This document shows positions 1 through 7,372 of a DNA stretch of 64,000 bases, piece after piece. Under the pieces are notes generated by a model. That model worked only from the letters and a program-made list of their open reading frames with translations. It was not told the DNA's origin and searched no databases. The number at the start of each line of letters is the position of its first letter. The first letter of the stretch is position 1. Position numbers and translations under genes: made by a program. Origin of the DNA: Polyangium sp. 6x1 (GTDB lineage: Bacteria > Myxococcota_A > Polyangia > Polyangiales > Polyangiaceae); assembly GCF_029946515.1 (NCBI RefSeq), contig NZ_JARZHH010000021.1:62001-126000 (forward strand). Direction: 5' to 3'.

Positions 1-103
1 GCTCGCGCGGGAGCCCGAGCACACGGAAGCGCGCGTGCTGAGGCAGCGGCTCGTCGCCGGAGGAGCGGCGTCCGCCGTCGATGAAGAGATGCGGGAGGAA
101 GCC

Positions 104-1096
104 GTGACCACGCCAAGCGAGACGGACAGCGAACCCCAGCCAACCGAAGATGTGAGCACGACGGAAGCCGCGGTCGTCGAGGTCGCGGCGGAAGCGAAGG
201 CGGAAGCGGAAGCGGCGCCGGTCGCGGAAGCGGAAGCGGAAGCGGCGCCGGTCGCGGAAGCGGAAGCGGAAGCGGCGCCGGTTGCGGTTGCGGAAGCGGC
301 GCCGGTTGCGGTTGCGGCAGCGGAAGCGGCGCCGGTCGCGGCAGCGGAAGCGGAAGCGGCGGAAGCGCCTGCGTGGGCCGCGCAAGAGGCGGACGCCATC
401 GATGAGCTGCCGCTGCCCGAGCGCTACGACGTCGACGAGATCGTGGCGATCGCCGTCGATCCCGCGACGATCTACCTCTACTGGGAGGTGCGCCCCGTGA
501 GCCTCGCGCGCGCGCGAGCGCGGCACACCGACGGCTCGCTCGTGGTGCGCATGATCCAGGTCACGCCGAGCTGGGATGGTCCGATCGTCGAGCAGCGGGA
601 TCTGCGCATCGACGCGCTCTTCGGGGATGCCTACCTCCGCAACTTGCGCCCGGGATCCAACGTGCGCGTCAGCATCGGCTGGCTCGCGCACGGTATGTTC
701 GAGCCCTTCGCCATCGGCGCCGAGGTGATGACGTCGCGGAGCGAACCCACGACGTCGGTCTCGCTCCGCGTCGCGCGATGGACGCCCGAGCGACGCGCGG
801 CCGGCGCGGTCGGCGTCGCGGCTGCACAGGCGGTTCGCGCCGAGGCCAGGGCGCCCGGGCCTGCCGAGATCGAAGCGATGCTCGGGCCGATCCTCACGGG
901 CACCCCGGCCCCCGCGCAGGCGGGCGCCGCGGGGCGGATCGAGGCGATCGGCGATCGATGGCCCACGCTGGATTTCGGTGACCGCGGCGCGTCGGTCGGG
1001 GCTTCGAGGCCGAACGAGCTTCCGCGCGGCGGCGCGAGCGAGCTTCCGCGTGGCGGCGCGAGCGAGCAGGTTCGTCCCGGAACCCGCGAACGGTAG
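104..1096 (+). CDS. DUF4912 domain protein with Ala/Glu/Pro/Val repeat region
   Basis: The C-terminal half carries a DUF4912 domain (about residues 107-210 from GTG 104), recognisable by the segment YDVDEIVAIAVDP followed by IYLYWEV. DUF4912 has no established biochemical role; in myxobacteria I recall it beside glycogen or carbohydrate genes, but the upstream neighbour lies outside the window. Residues 30-110 are low complexity, built from repeated EAEAAPV-type units. The tail contains a short duplication, ELPRGGAS. I chose GTG 104 because GGAGG lies five bases upstream (94-98). The same frame is open back to the window edge, with another GTG at 35, so the true start could be earlier or outside the window. 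No signal peptide or membrane segment is visible. The domain call is firm; the start is uncertain. Confidence 0.75.
   Translation: MTTPSETDSEPQPTEDVSTTEAAVVEVAAEAKAEAEAAPVAEAEAEAAPVAEAEAEAAPVAVAEAAPVAVAAAEAAPVAAAEAEAAEAPAWAAQEADAIDELPLPERYDVDEIVAIAVDPATIYLYWEVRPVSLARARARHTDGSLVVRMIQVTPSWDGPIVEQRDLRIDALFGDAYLRNLRPGSNVRVSIGWLAHGMFEPFAIGAEVMTSRSEPTTSVSLRVARWTPERRAAGAVGVAAAQAVRAEARAPGPAEIEAMLGPILTGTPAPAQAGAAGRIEAIGDRWPTLDFGDRGASVGASRPNELPRGGASELPRGGASEQVRPGTRER
190..375 (+). repeat. In-frame tandem repeat (about 30 bp) in the DUF4912 gene
   Basis: Units made of GCGGAAGCGGAAGC followed by GGCGCCGGTC are repeated several times, encoding AEAEAEAAPV and then degenerate AVAEAAPV and AVAAAEAAPV variants. 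The unit length is a multiple of three, so copy-number change keeps the frame. Probably a flexible linker between the N-terminus and DUF4912. Confidence 0.8.
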
Positions 1097-1156
1097 ATCG
1101 CGACGACCCTCGTCGGATCACGCGCAACTCGTCGCGGCCCGCGTCGATGTAGGCGC

Positions 1157-2125
1157 ATGGTCCAACGAGTTTGCTCCGAGGTTCGGTCTTCCAGTCTCCT
1201 GGCCCTTGCCGCCGCGCTCCTCGTGATCGTGCACGTGACGCCGGCGCGCGCGGCGTCGACGTCGCTGGACGACGATTGGGCGTTTCACGCGGTCGCGGAT
1301 CTCGACGACGCCTCCACGCACGAGCTCTGGAGCGACGGCGCGTCACAGGGATCGCTCTGGGTCTCGTTGCAGGCGTCGTTCGTGCGTCGCGACGAGGGGA
1401 AAAACGATCTCGGCGCGATGGTGCTCGTCGGGGTTCCGCTCGAACGTCTCGCCGAGTCCGCAGGGACGCGGCGCGCGCGTGGTCGCGTGGCCAAGGCCAC
1501 GAGCGCGGATCCGGCCGCGCCCTCGAAGGAGCCCGCGCCTCCCATCGATCCACAGGCGCCGCCGGAGGCACCACGCGCGATGCCCGAGCTCTCGATCTCG
1601 CCGGCCGTCGCGCGCGCCGTCGTGTCGGCGGCGATCGAGCATGCGCGCCTCGAAGAGCACGTCGCGCGTGTCGATCGCGTGGCTTCCCGTGCACGCGCGT
1701 CCGCCCTCTTGCCCGAGCTTCGGCTGCGCGTGACGCGCCTGCTCGACGAGTCGCGCGCGCTCGCGCCGACGGAGTACGATCCGGATCGCGTCACGGCCTC
1801 CGGTGGATCGAGCCTGTGGCTCGAAGCGCGGGCGACGTTTCGCCTCGACCGGCTGGTCTTCGCCGATGAGGAGGTCGCGCTCGAGCGCCTCCGCGAGGAG
1901 CGCGCCGGCGCGAGGCACAAGCTCGAAGCCCGTGTCCTCGAAGCGCTCTTCACGTGGCAACGCGCGTGCGTGGAGCGAGACGACGAGGCGCGTGATCCCG
2001 AGGTGCGGACACGCGCGACGCTGACGGCGATGGAGGCGGAGAGCACGCTCGACGTGCTGACGGGCGGCTTCTGGTCGCGGTGGAAGGCGACGCGGAGCGG
2101 AGAGGGCGCGACGGCGACGCGATGA
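1157..2125 (+). CDS. Secreted protein of unknown function, helical C-terminal half
   Basis: A 322-residue protein with an N-terminal signal peptide: basic start, hydrophobic stretch LLALAAALLVIVHV and Ala-x-Ala-type cleavage around ARAAS. After a Pro-rich linker (about residues 118-145) the rest is Arg/Glu/Ala-rich and probably helical, with one aromatic segment (SLWLEARATFRLDRLVFADE). I do not recognise a family. The helical pattern could suit a periplasmic or outer-membrane-associated coiled coil, but no motif decides. It follows the DUF4912 gene by 60 bases on the same strand and converges with the lipoprotein gene at 2234. Start ATG 1157 is chosen because the signal peptide begins directly there. 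Confidence 0.6.
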   Translation: MVQRVCSEVRSSSLLALAAALLVIVHVTPARAASTSLDDDWAFHAVADLDDASTHELWSDGASQGSLWVSLQASFVRRDEGKNDLGAMVLVGVPLERLAESAGTRRARGRVAKATSADPAAPSKEPAPPIDPQAPPEAPRAMPELSISPAVARAVVSAAIEHARLEEHVARVDRVASRARASALLPELRLRVTRLLDESRALAPTEYDPDRVTASGGSSLWLEARATFRLDRLVFADEEVALERLREERAGARHKLEARVLEALFTWQRACVERDDEARDPEVRTRATLTAMEAESTLDVLTGGFWSRWKATRSGEGATATR

Positions 2126-2150
2126 TCGTGCGCCGATTCGTCGGCGCCGA

Positions 2151-2234
2151 GATCGCGAAGCGAGCTCGCTCGGGGGGTGAATCGTCTGGGCTTTGCCCAG
2201 ACGACAGGGGGACGCGAGGCGTCCCCCTCGGGAC
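2151..2234. repeat. Dispersed two-hairpin repeat, copy 1
   Basis: About 84 bp between two convergent genes, matched by 53068-53153. It holds two perfect 10-bp hairpins: TCGTCTGGGC / TTT / GCCCAGACGA (2182-2204) and AGGGGGACGC / GAG / GCGTCCCCCT (2206-2228). The repeat reaches the stop codon of the minus-strand lipoprotein gene. The first stem differs between copies by compensatory changes. It could act as a 3-prime structure here, but no T-run follows. Confidence 0.75.
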
Positions 2235-3157
2235 TAGAGGATGTCGGACGACAGCTTCACCCAGCGCTCGGCCGTGCCGACGTCGCCGTCCTTGTCCTTG
2301 ACGCTGGCCTTCACGAGCAGCGTCTTGCCGAGGAGCTGCTGGATGTCCGTCCCGCCGTCGAGCTGGAAGCGCAGGCCGTAGAGCTTGCAGTACCCGCCCT
2401 CGTCGGGGTCGAACGTGAAGATCACGGTGAACGGGTTGATGTCGAGGTTGAGCTCGTCGACGTGGCCCGACAGCGTCGTGATGCTGCCGGACTGGCGCAG
2501 GTTCTTCATGCGCAGCGCGATCCAGATGTGATGGCCGCCCTGCGGACCTGCCTCGATCTGCGCGAGATCGTAGTCGCTCGTCGGCAGGTAATCGGCCTGC
2601 CCCTTGCCCACGAGGAGCGTCGGCGGGCCATCGTTCGGCTTGCAGGTGTCGGCCTTTCCCTTGGACCAGTCGGAGCGGTAGTCCTCGAGCACCGCGGAGC
2701 TCACGTACGAAGCGCCGCAGACGCCGCCGGTACACGTCTGCGACGCGTCGCAGCTCGGGGCCGTCGAGCCGGCACACGCGGCGGCGAGGTCGACGCGCAA
2801 GAGGAGCGTGCGGCCCGCCTGGATCGTGCTGCCCGCGGTGCGGACGAGGAGCGGCGTGCTCGTGCTGCCGAAGGCCTCGATCTCGATGTCGACGTCATCG
2901 CCGTTTTCGAGGTCCGCGAAGCCGATCTCGAGCGGGAGCTGAAAGGGAGACGCGCCGTCGGAGAAGAGATCCTCTTCGGTGACGATCGCGCCGTTGACCT
3001 TGCGGATCACGTGCAGGCGCAGGACGTCCACGCCGACGCGCAGATCACTCGTGACGCCGACGACGAGGCTGCCCCGGAGCGGTTCACCGCCGGAGCAACC
3101 AGGAAGGACGAGGAGGAGCGTGACGAGGAGGGAGAGAAGCCGGATGACGATACCCAT
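2234..3157 (-). CDS. Lipoprotein of unknown function
   Basis: A 307-residue predicted lipoprotein: MGIVIRLLSLLVTLLLVLPGC gives an n-region, hydrophobic core and lipobox LPGC, so the mature protein should be lipid-anchored at Cys-21. Near residue 120-140 there is a four-Cys cluster (CAGS..SCDA..TCTGGVCG), a pattern common in myxobacterial surface lipoproteins and possibly disulphide bonded. The remainder looks beta-rich with no catalytic motif I recognise. It starts 48 bases after dsbD on the same strand, so the two are probably co-transcribed; a disulphide-handling partner would fit the Cys cluster, but that is inference. A GAGGT ribosome site precedes ATG 3157. Confidence 0.7.
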   Translation of the reverse strand: MGIVIRLLSLLVTLLLVLPGCSGGEPLRGSLVVGVTSDLRVGVDVLRLHVIRKVNGAIVTEEDLFSDGASPFQLPLEIGFADLENGDDVDIEIEAFGSTSTPLLVRTAGSTIQAGRTLLLRVDLAAACAGSTAPSCDASQTCTGGVCGASYVSSAVLEDYRSDWSKGKADTCKPNDGPPTLLVGKGQADYLPTSDYDLAQIEAGPQGGHHIWIALRMKNLRQSGSITTLSGHVDELNLDINPFTVIFTFDPDEGGYCKLYGLRFQLDGGTDIQQLLGKTLLVKASVKDKDGDVGTAERWVKLSSDIL

Positions 3158-3205
3158 GACGGACCTCGCGACAGGGGAGGATGCGAGGTGGCGTGGGCGC
3201 GTCGG

Positions 3206-4603
3206 TCAGTCGATGCCTTCGATGGCCTTGAGGAACTTCTCGGCAGGGACGAACTCGGTGAACCGCTGCCGCTCCTTGCCATTCGAGTCGTAGATGACCA
3301 CCGTCGGGAGCCCGACCACCCCGTACTTCTTCTTCACCTGATCCACCTGCGGATCCTCGTCGTCGGTCGCGTCGAACTTGACCGCGACGAAGTTGCCCGC
3401 CTTTTCCATGACGCGTGGATCGGAGAAGGTGTGCTTCGTGAACTCTTTGCAAGCGCCGCACCAGTCGGCCGTGAAGTCGACCATGAGGGGACGCTTCTCG
3501 CGCTGCGCCCTCTCCGTCGCGTCCTTCTCCGAGTGCTCCCACGCGAGGAGCTTCTTCCCCGGCGCCGTCTCCACCGTCGCCACGATGTGCGGCGTCTCGG
3601 GGGGCAGCTCGATGCTGATCCAGAGGACGAAGCCGCCGGCCGTCGCCGCCGCGATGCCGAGCGCCTTGCGGATCTTCACGCCAAGGCCGCCGTCGCTCCA
3701 GTCGAGGTGCACCGCGCCGAGCAGGATCCCGAAGAGGATCGCGCCGCCGCCCGCCACCATGAACATCGTGTCATGGCGTGCCACCTTGGTCATCGCGGGG
3801 ATCGCGTAACGCAGGAAGTAGAGCGCGCAGACGAGCAGCACGGTCCCGAAGAACGACTTCACCGAGACCATCCACTTGCCGCTCTTCGGTAGGCCGACCG
3901 CGAACGCGCCGACGAGGAAGAAGGGCAGGCCGAGGCCGAGCGCGTAGCAGAAGCCCACGAGCGCGCCGAGCACCACGCTCTGCGTCTTGCCGATCCAGAG
4001 CAGCACGCCGGTGAGCACAGGGCCCGTGCACGGCGCGGCGATCAGGCTGCTCACGAGGCCGAGCGCGAACGCGCCGCCGTAGCCGACGCCGCCGACGCTG
4101 GAGAGCCGCTGCATCAAGCTATCGGGCAGCGTGAGCTCGAAGGCGCCGAACATCGACGCGGCCATCGCGCCCATCACGAGCGCGATGCCGACGTTGACCC
4201 ACCACTTCTGGAGCGCCGAGCCGAAGAGGCCACCCGTGAGCGCCGCGCCGACGAGCAGCGTGGTGAAGAGGACCGCGATGCCCATGACGAACGAGAGCGA
4301 GAGCAGCACGGCCTGTTTGCGGCTCGACGCCTGCTTGGCCCCGAAGACGCTGACCGTGATCGCGATCATCGGGTAGACGCAGGGCGTGAGGCACGTGAGG
4401 AGGCCACCGGCGAACGCACCCACCGCGCCGCCGATGAGGCCGTAGTCCTCGCGCAGGCGTGTGAAGAGGTCGCGGCTGTCCTCGGCTGCGAAGGCCGCGG
4501 ACGGCGAGAGCAAGAGCACCCCGAGCGCGAGCGCTGCGAGGGCGAGCGGCGCGAGCGATCGCGGCGCAGACAGAGCGTGAGCACGTCGAAAGGCGGGTCG
4601 CAC
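3206..4603 (-). CDS. dsbD: Short DsbD-type thiol:disulfide interchange protein
   Basis: DsbD/ScsB-like membrane reductase (465 aa) that passes electrons from cytoplasmic thioredoxin to periplasmic disulphides. After a signal-like N-terminus come the CcdA-type transmembrane segments with the redox pair in TCLTPCVYP (about residues 70 and 74) and in APCTGP (about 191). The C-terminus is a periplasmic thioredoxin domain with WCGAC (about 382-386) and the cis-proline region GLPTVV. The N-terminal immunoglobulin-like alpha domain of classical DsbD (about 570 aa in total) is absent. The start is GTG 4603 with no clear ribosome site. It is followed by the lipoprotein gene at 3157, a plausible two-gene unit. 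Family assignment is strong; whether its target is cytochrome c maturation or general disulphide repair is not visible. Confidence 0.92.
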   Translation of the reverse strand: MRPAFRRAHALSAPRSLAPLALAALALGVLLLSPSAAFAAEDSRDLFTRLREDYGLIGGAVGAFAGGLLTCLTPCVYPMIAITVSVFGAKQASSRKQAVLLSLSFVMGIAVLFTTLLVGAALTGGLFGSALQKWWVNVGIALVMGAMAASMFGAFELTLPDSLMQRLSSVGGVGYGGAFALGLVSSLIAAPCTGPVLTGVLLWIGKTQSVVLGALVGFCYALGLGLPFFLVGAFAVGLPKSGKWMVSVKSFFGTVLLVCALYFLRYAIPAMTKVARHDTMFMVAGGGAILFGILLGAVHLDWSDGGLGVKIRKALGIAAATAGGFVLWISIELPPETPHIVATVETAPGKKLLAWEHSEKDATERAQREKRPLMVDFTADWCGACKEFTKHTFSDPRVMEKAGNFVAVKFDATDDEDPQVDQVKKKYGVVGLPTVVIYDSNGKERQRFTEFVPAEKFLKAIEGID

Positions 4604-4660
4604 GGCGCGTATGTTACCAAAGGGTCGGACGTTCGGCCCGAGCCACGAGCAAGACGCGCT

Positions 4661-5566
4661 TCAAACCTCCGGGAGGCGAGCGAGCGCCTGGCGGGCGGCC
4701 TCGATCTCTCCGCGCAGCGCGATGGCGGCGGCCCTGCGGCCGGACGTGGTGCGTTCGACGAAGGCCTCGAGCCAGCGGCGGGCGTCGTCCGGTCGGCCGG
4801 CATGCAAGGCCAGGAGGCCGAGCACGAAGCGGCCGTACCCCTGGCCCGCGGGCGCGACGGCGAGCCTCTCGATGAGCTCGCCGATCCCGTCGACGTCTTG
4901 TCCGAGCGCGAGCCGCGAGAGCGCGAGGTGCCCCTGGTAGAGAGGCTTGTCCGTCGTGCCCCAGCGCGCGGCGCGCGACATCGCGGCGATCGCCTCGGAG
5001 TAGCGGTGGTGCAGGTAAAACAGGCTGCCGAGGGTCCAGTAGTGAAACGCCTTGCGGCTCGCGGGGCCGATGCGCGCGGCGAGGCGCAGATGCGCGGCCG
5101 CGCCCTCGACGTCGCCGAGCGCCTGTTTTGCGCGCGCGGCGTCCTGATGCCCGACGTCGGGCAGCACGTCGAGCGTGAGGGCTTGCTCGGCGATCGCGGC
5201 GGCCTGCACGAAGCGGCCCTCCTCGTAATAGGCGAGGTAGAGCTGGCGGAGCAGCATGGCCTGCGTCGTGCGATCGAGCTGCGCGCGGGTCGCGAGGCCG
5301 CGCCGGGCCCAGAGCGCGCGCGAGCGCGGCGTCGGCGCTTCGAGCGCGCGGCGGAGCATGTCCTCGGCGAGCACGGACTTCGGCCGCGCGGGCCGCTTCT
5401 TCGTCGCGACCTTCACGCGCTCACGCCGCGCGGAAACTTTTTCCGTGGCAGCGGCAGGGACGTCCGGCTCGCGTTCGCGCGAGGAGCGTCGCGGCGCCTT
5501 TGGCTTGGCCGTCTTCCCCGCTCCTGCGGGGGCGAAGGAAGCTGGGTTGTCCTTCGCCTTGCTCAC
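4661..5566 (-). CDS. TPR-repeat protein with basic N-terminal tail
   Basis: A 301-residue protein. Residues 1-65 are Lys/Arg/Pro/Ala-rich and probably disordered. From about residue 95 the sequence shows tetratricopeptide-like helical pairs (LYLAYYEEGRFVQAAAIAEQAL, FYLHHRYSEAIAAMSRAARW, LLALHAGRPDDARRWLEAF). TPRs mediate protein-protein contacts; the partner is unknown. There is no signal peptide or membrane segment, so it is likely cytoplasmic. It starts at GTG 5566 and lies upstream of dsbD on the same strand but 57 bases away, so a shared transcript is possible. The family is clear; the role is not. Confidence 0.72.
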   Translation of the reverse strand: MSKAKDNPASFAPAGAGKTAKPKAPRRSSREREPDVPAAATEKVSARRERVKVATKKRPARPKSVLAEDMLRRALEAPTPRSRALWARRGLATRAQLDRTTQAMLLRQLYLAYYEEGRFVQAAAIAEQALTLDVLPDVGHQDAARAKQALGDVEGAAAHLRLAARIGPASRKAFHYWTLGSLFYLHHRYSEAIAAMSRAARWGTTDKPLYQGHLALSRLALGQDVDGIGELIERLAVAPAGQGYGRFVLGLLALHAGRPDDARRWLEAFVERTTSGRRAAAIALRGEIEAARQALARLPEV

Positions 5567-5688
5567 GGATCGAGATTAGCAAGGCCTCTACAAGCGTCCA
5601 GAATTCGGGCGGGGCCCTTGGTGCGAGGCCGTGCCCCCCGCGCGGCGAGGTTGCGCCGTGGGCGGAGGCACGCCAAGGTCTCGACGCC

Positions 5689-6024
5689 ATGGGCCAGCGG
5701 GTAACGGAGCAGGGTGGTTCGAGCGCGAGGAGGGGCCTCGCCGGGGCCTCCCTGATGCTCGCGCTCGGGTTCTTCGGGGTCGGGTGCGGTCGCCCGGCGA
5801 CGCGCGCCGAGTGTGACGAGATCTTCGACAAGAGCGCCGCGATCGAGCTCGCCGCGCAGAACGTCACCGACCCGGCCGAGGTGCAGAAGCGAACGGCCGC
5901 CGTCCGCGCCGCGCGGGGCGACGAGCTCGTCAGCAAGTGCGTCGGCCGCAGGATCACGCAGCGCGCGATGGAGTGCGTGCGCAAGGCCGGGACGGCCGAG
6001 CAGGTCGATCGGTGCCTGGAATGA
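5689..6024 (+). CDS. Small Cys-patterned lipoprotein (pair member 1)
   Basis: A 111-residue protein. The start ATG 5689 is chosen because it gives a clean lipoprotein signal: basic segment SSARRGLAG, hydrophobic SLMLALGFFG, lipobox GVGC. The mature part has three further spaced Cys (CDEIFDK..., SKCVGRR, MECVRKA) and ends RCLE. The next gene has the same spacing and a RCLP end, so the two look like tandem paralogues of one periplasmic Cys-rich fold. Function unknown. Its stop overlaps the next start (ATGA), implying translational coupling. The frame is open further upstream but that extension has no signal logic. Confidence 0.65.
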   Translation: MGQRVTEQGGSSARRGLAGASLMLALGFFGVGCGRPATRAECDEIFDKSAAIELAAQNVTDPAEVQKRTAAVRAARGDELVSKCVGRRITQRAMECVRKAGTAEQVDRCLE

Positions 6025-6359
6025 GCGCGCCGGCGAGCCGCGCCGAGGTGATCGCGACGGTCGTGATCGTGCTCCTCGTCGTGGGGTTCGTCCTGTCGAA
6101 GCCGATTCGCCGCTCCCTGGCGGCGCACCCGACGCCTGACACGTGCGCGGCCCTGCTCGATCGTTACGTGGAGCACATCGTCCACGCCATCGACGAGAAG
6201 CCCCCTGCATCGGAGCTCGTCGCGCGCAAGACCCAGGCGCGGACGATCGCCTCGACAGATCCCAAGTTTGCTCGCTGTCCGGTGTACCTCACCGTCGACG
6301 AGGCCGAGTGTGCGATGCGTGCGAACAACGCCGACGAGTTCGAGCGATGTCTTCCCTGA
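6021..6359 (+). CDS. Small membrane-anchored Cys-patterned protein (pair member 2)
   Basis: A 112-residue protein with an N-terminal transmembrane anchor (VIATVVIVLLVVGFVLS, about residues 10-26) and a periplasmic part whose Cys pattern (CAALLDR..., ARCPVYL, AECAMRA, ERCLP) parallels the preceding lipoprotein. ATG 6021 overlaps the upstream TGA. The pair probably arose by duplication with a swap of anchor type (lipid to transmembrane helix). No catalytic motif. 142 bases without a gene follow. Confidence 0.65.
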   Translation: MSAPASRAEVIATVVIVLLVVGFVLSKPIRRSLAAHPTPDTCAALLDRYVEHIVHAIDEKPPASELVARKTQARTIASTDPKFARCPVYLTVDEAECAMRANNADEFERCLP

Positions 6360-6501
6360 GGAAGGACGACAATCCGGGAGAGCCGCGCCGCCCGGCGCGC
6401 AGGATTCCAGCTGTCGTGTCGATCCGCGCGTCGTTTCCTGGTCGCGTCGGCGGACCCTATGGTAGGGTCTCTTCGGGCCTTCAGGAGCCTTATCGATCGC
6501 C

Positions 6502-7344
6502 GTGAAAGTCATCTCACCGCTTCTCGGCTTCAACAACAACGTCAAACACAAGGGACGTGTCTTCCATATTCAAACGGAAGACTCGGGGCACCGTCACCCG
6601 CACGTGATCACGCATCTTTTTGCGGACGGCGGGCGCATCCTGAAGACCCTGAAGACCTCCTACGCGGAGCACCTCAACGAGGCGAACGTGCAGGAGATCG
6701 TCCGTCAGCTGATGAAGGATCAGCACAAGGCGATGTTCGTCGCTTTGCGAGACGGGCAGTTCGACCACATTTTCGAGGAGAAGACCGAGGCCGCAGCGCC
6801 CGCTCCGGCGCCTGCGCCGGTCGCCGCGGCGCCCGCGCCCGCTCCTCCCGCGCCCGAGCCCGCGGCGCCTCCGCCGAGCTTCAAGCCGGATCTGCCGCAG
6901 CGGCCCTCCGTGCTGATGAACGCGTCGGATCTGCAGGCCGCGCTTCGTGGCAATCCGCCGCCTTCGCCGCGGCCGCCGCTCGCGTCGGTGTCGCCTGCGG
7001 ACATCGATGCCTCGCTGGCCGGGCTCGAGCAGCAGATGAAGCCGGCCGAGACGCCGGCGTTCGTGCAGCAGACGCAGGACGTCCCGCCGCCGCCCACGTC
7101 GGTCAAGAAGGGCGGCGCGCTCTTCACGGCGGGCGTCTACCGCGCGCTCGGCACGCCGGAGCCCGCGTCGTCGCCGTCCTCGGCGGGTCGATACGCGCAG
7201 ACGCGCCCGCCGGCCATCTTCGCGACCGCGCGTCCCGCGCAGGGAACCTCGATCTTCGGAGAGGATCTCATCAGCGAGAAATCGCTCGACGAGGTCATCC
7301 TGAGCTACTTGGCCGAGGACCTCGAGGGCGGCGAGAGCCCGTAG
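6502..7344 (+). CDS. Conserved protein with N-terminal GFNNNV-HKGRVFHIQTEDSG domain and Pro/Ala linker
   Basis: 280 residues. The first 90 are highly ordered (LGFNNNVKHKGRVFHIQTED, HVITHLFADGGRILKTLKTSY) and match a domain I recall only from myxobacterial and related delta-type genomes, without a known role. Residues 95-130 are a Pro/Ala linker, and the rest is low complexity with small ordered patches. No signal peptide, so likely cytoplasmic. Start GTG 6502 begins directly at the conserved block; AGGAG at 6483-6487 is rather far. The next gene follows after 28 bases. Confidence 0.65.
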   Translation: MKVISPLLGFNNNVKHKGRVFHIQTEDSGHRHPHVITHLFADGGRILKTLKTSYAEHLNEANVQEIVRQLMKDQHKAMFVALRDGQFDHIFEEKTEAAAPAPAPAPVAAAPAPAPPAPEPAAPPPSFKPDLPQRPSVLMNASDLQAALRGNPPPSPRPPLASVSPADIDASLAGLEQQMKPAETPAFVQQTQDVPPPPTSVKKGGALFTAGVYRALGTPEPASSPSSAGRYAQTRPPAIFATARPAQGTSIFGEDLISEKSLDEVILSYLAEDLEGGESP

Positions 7345-7372
7345 CCGCGCTCTCGTCCTCTCGAGGAGGCCC

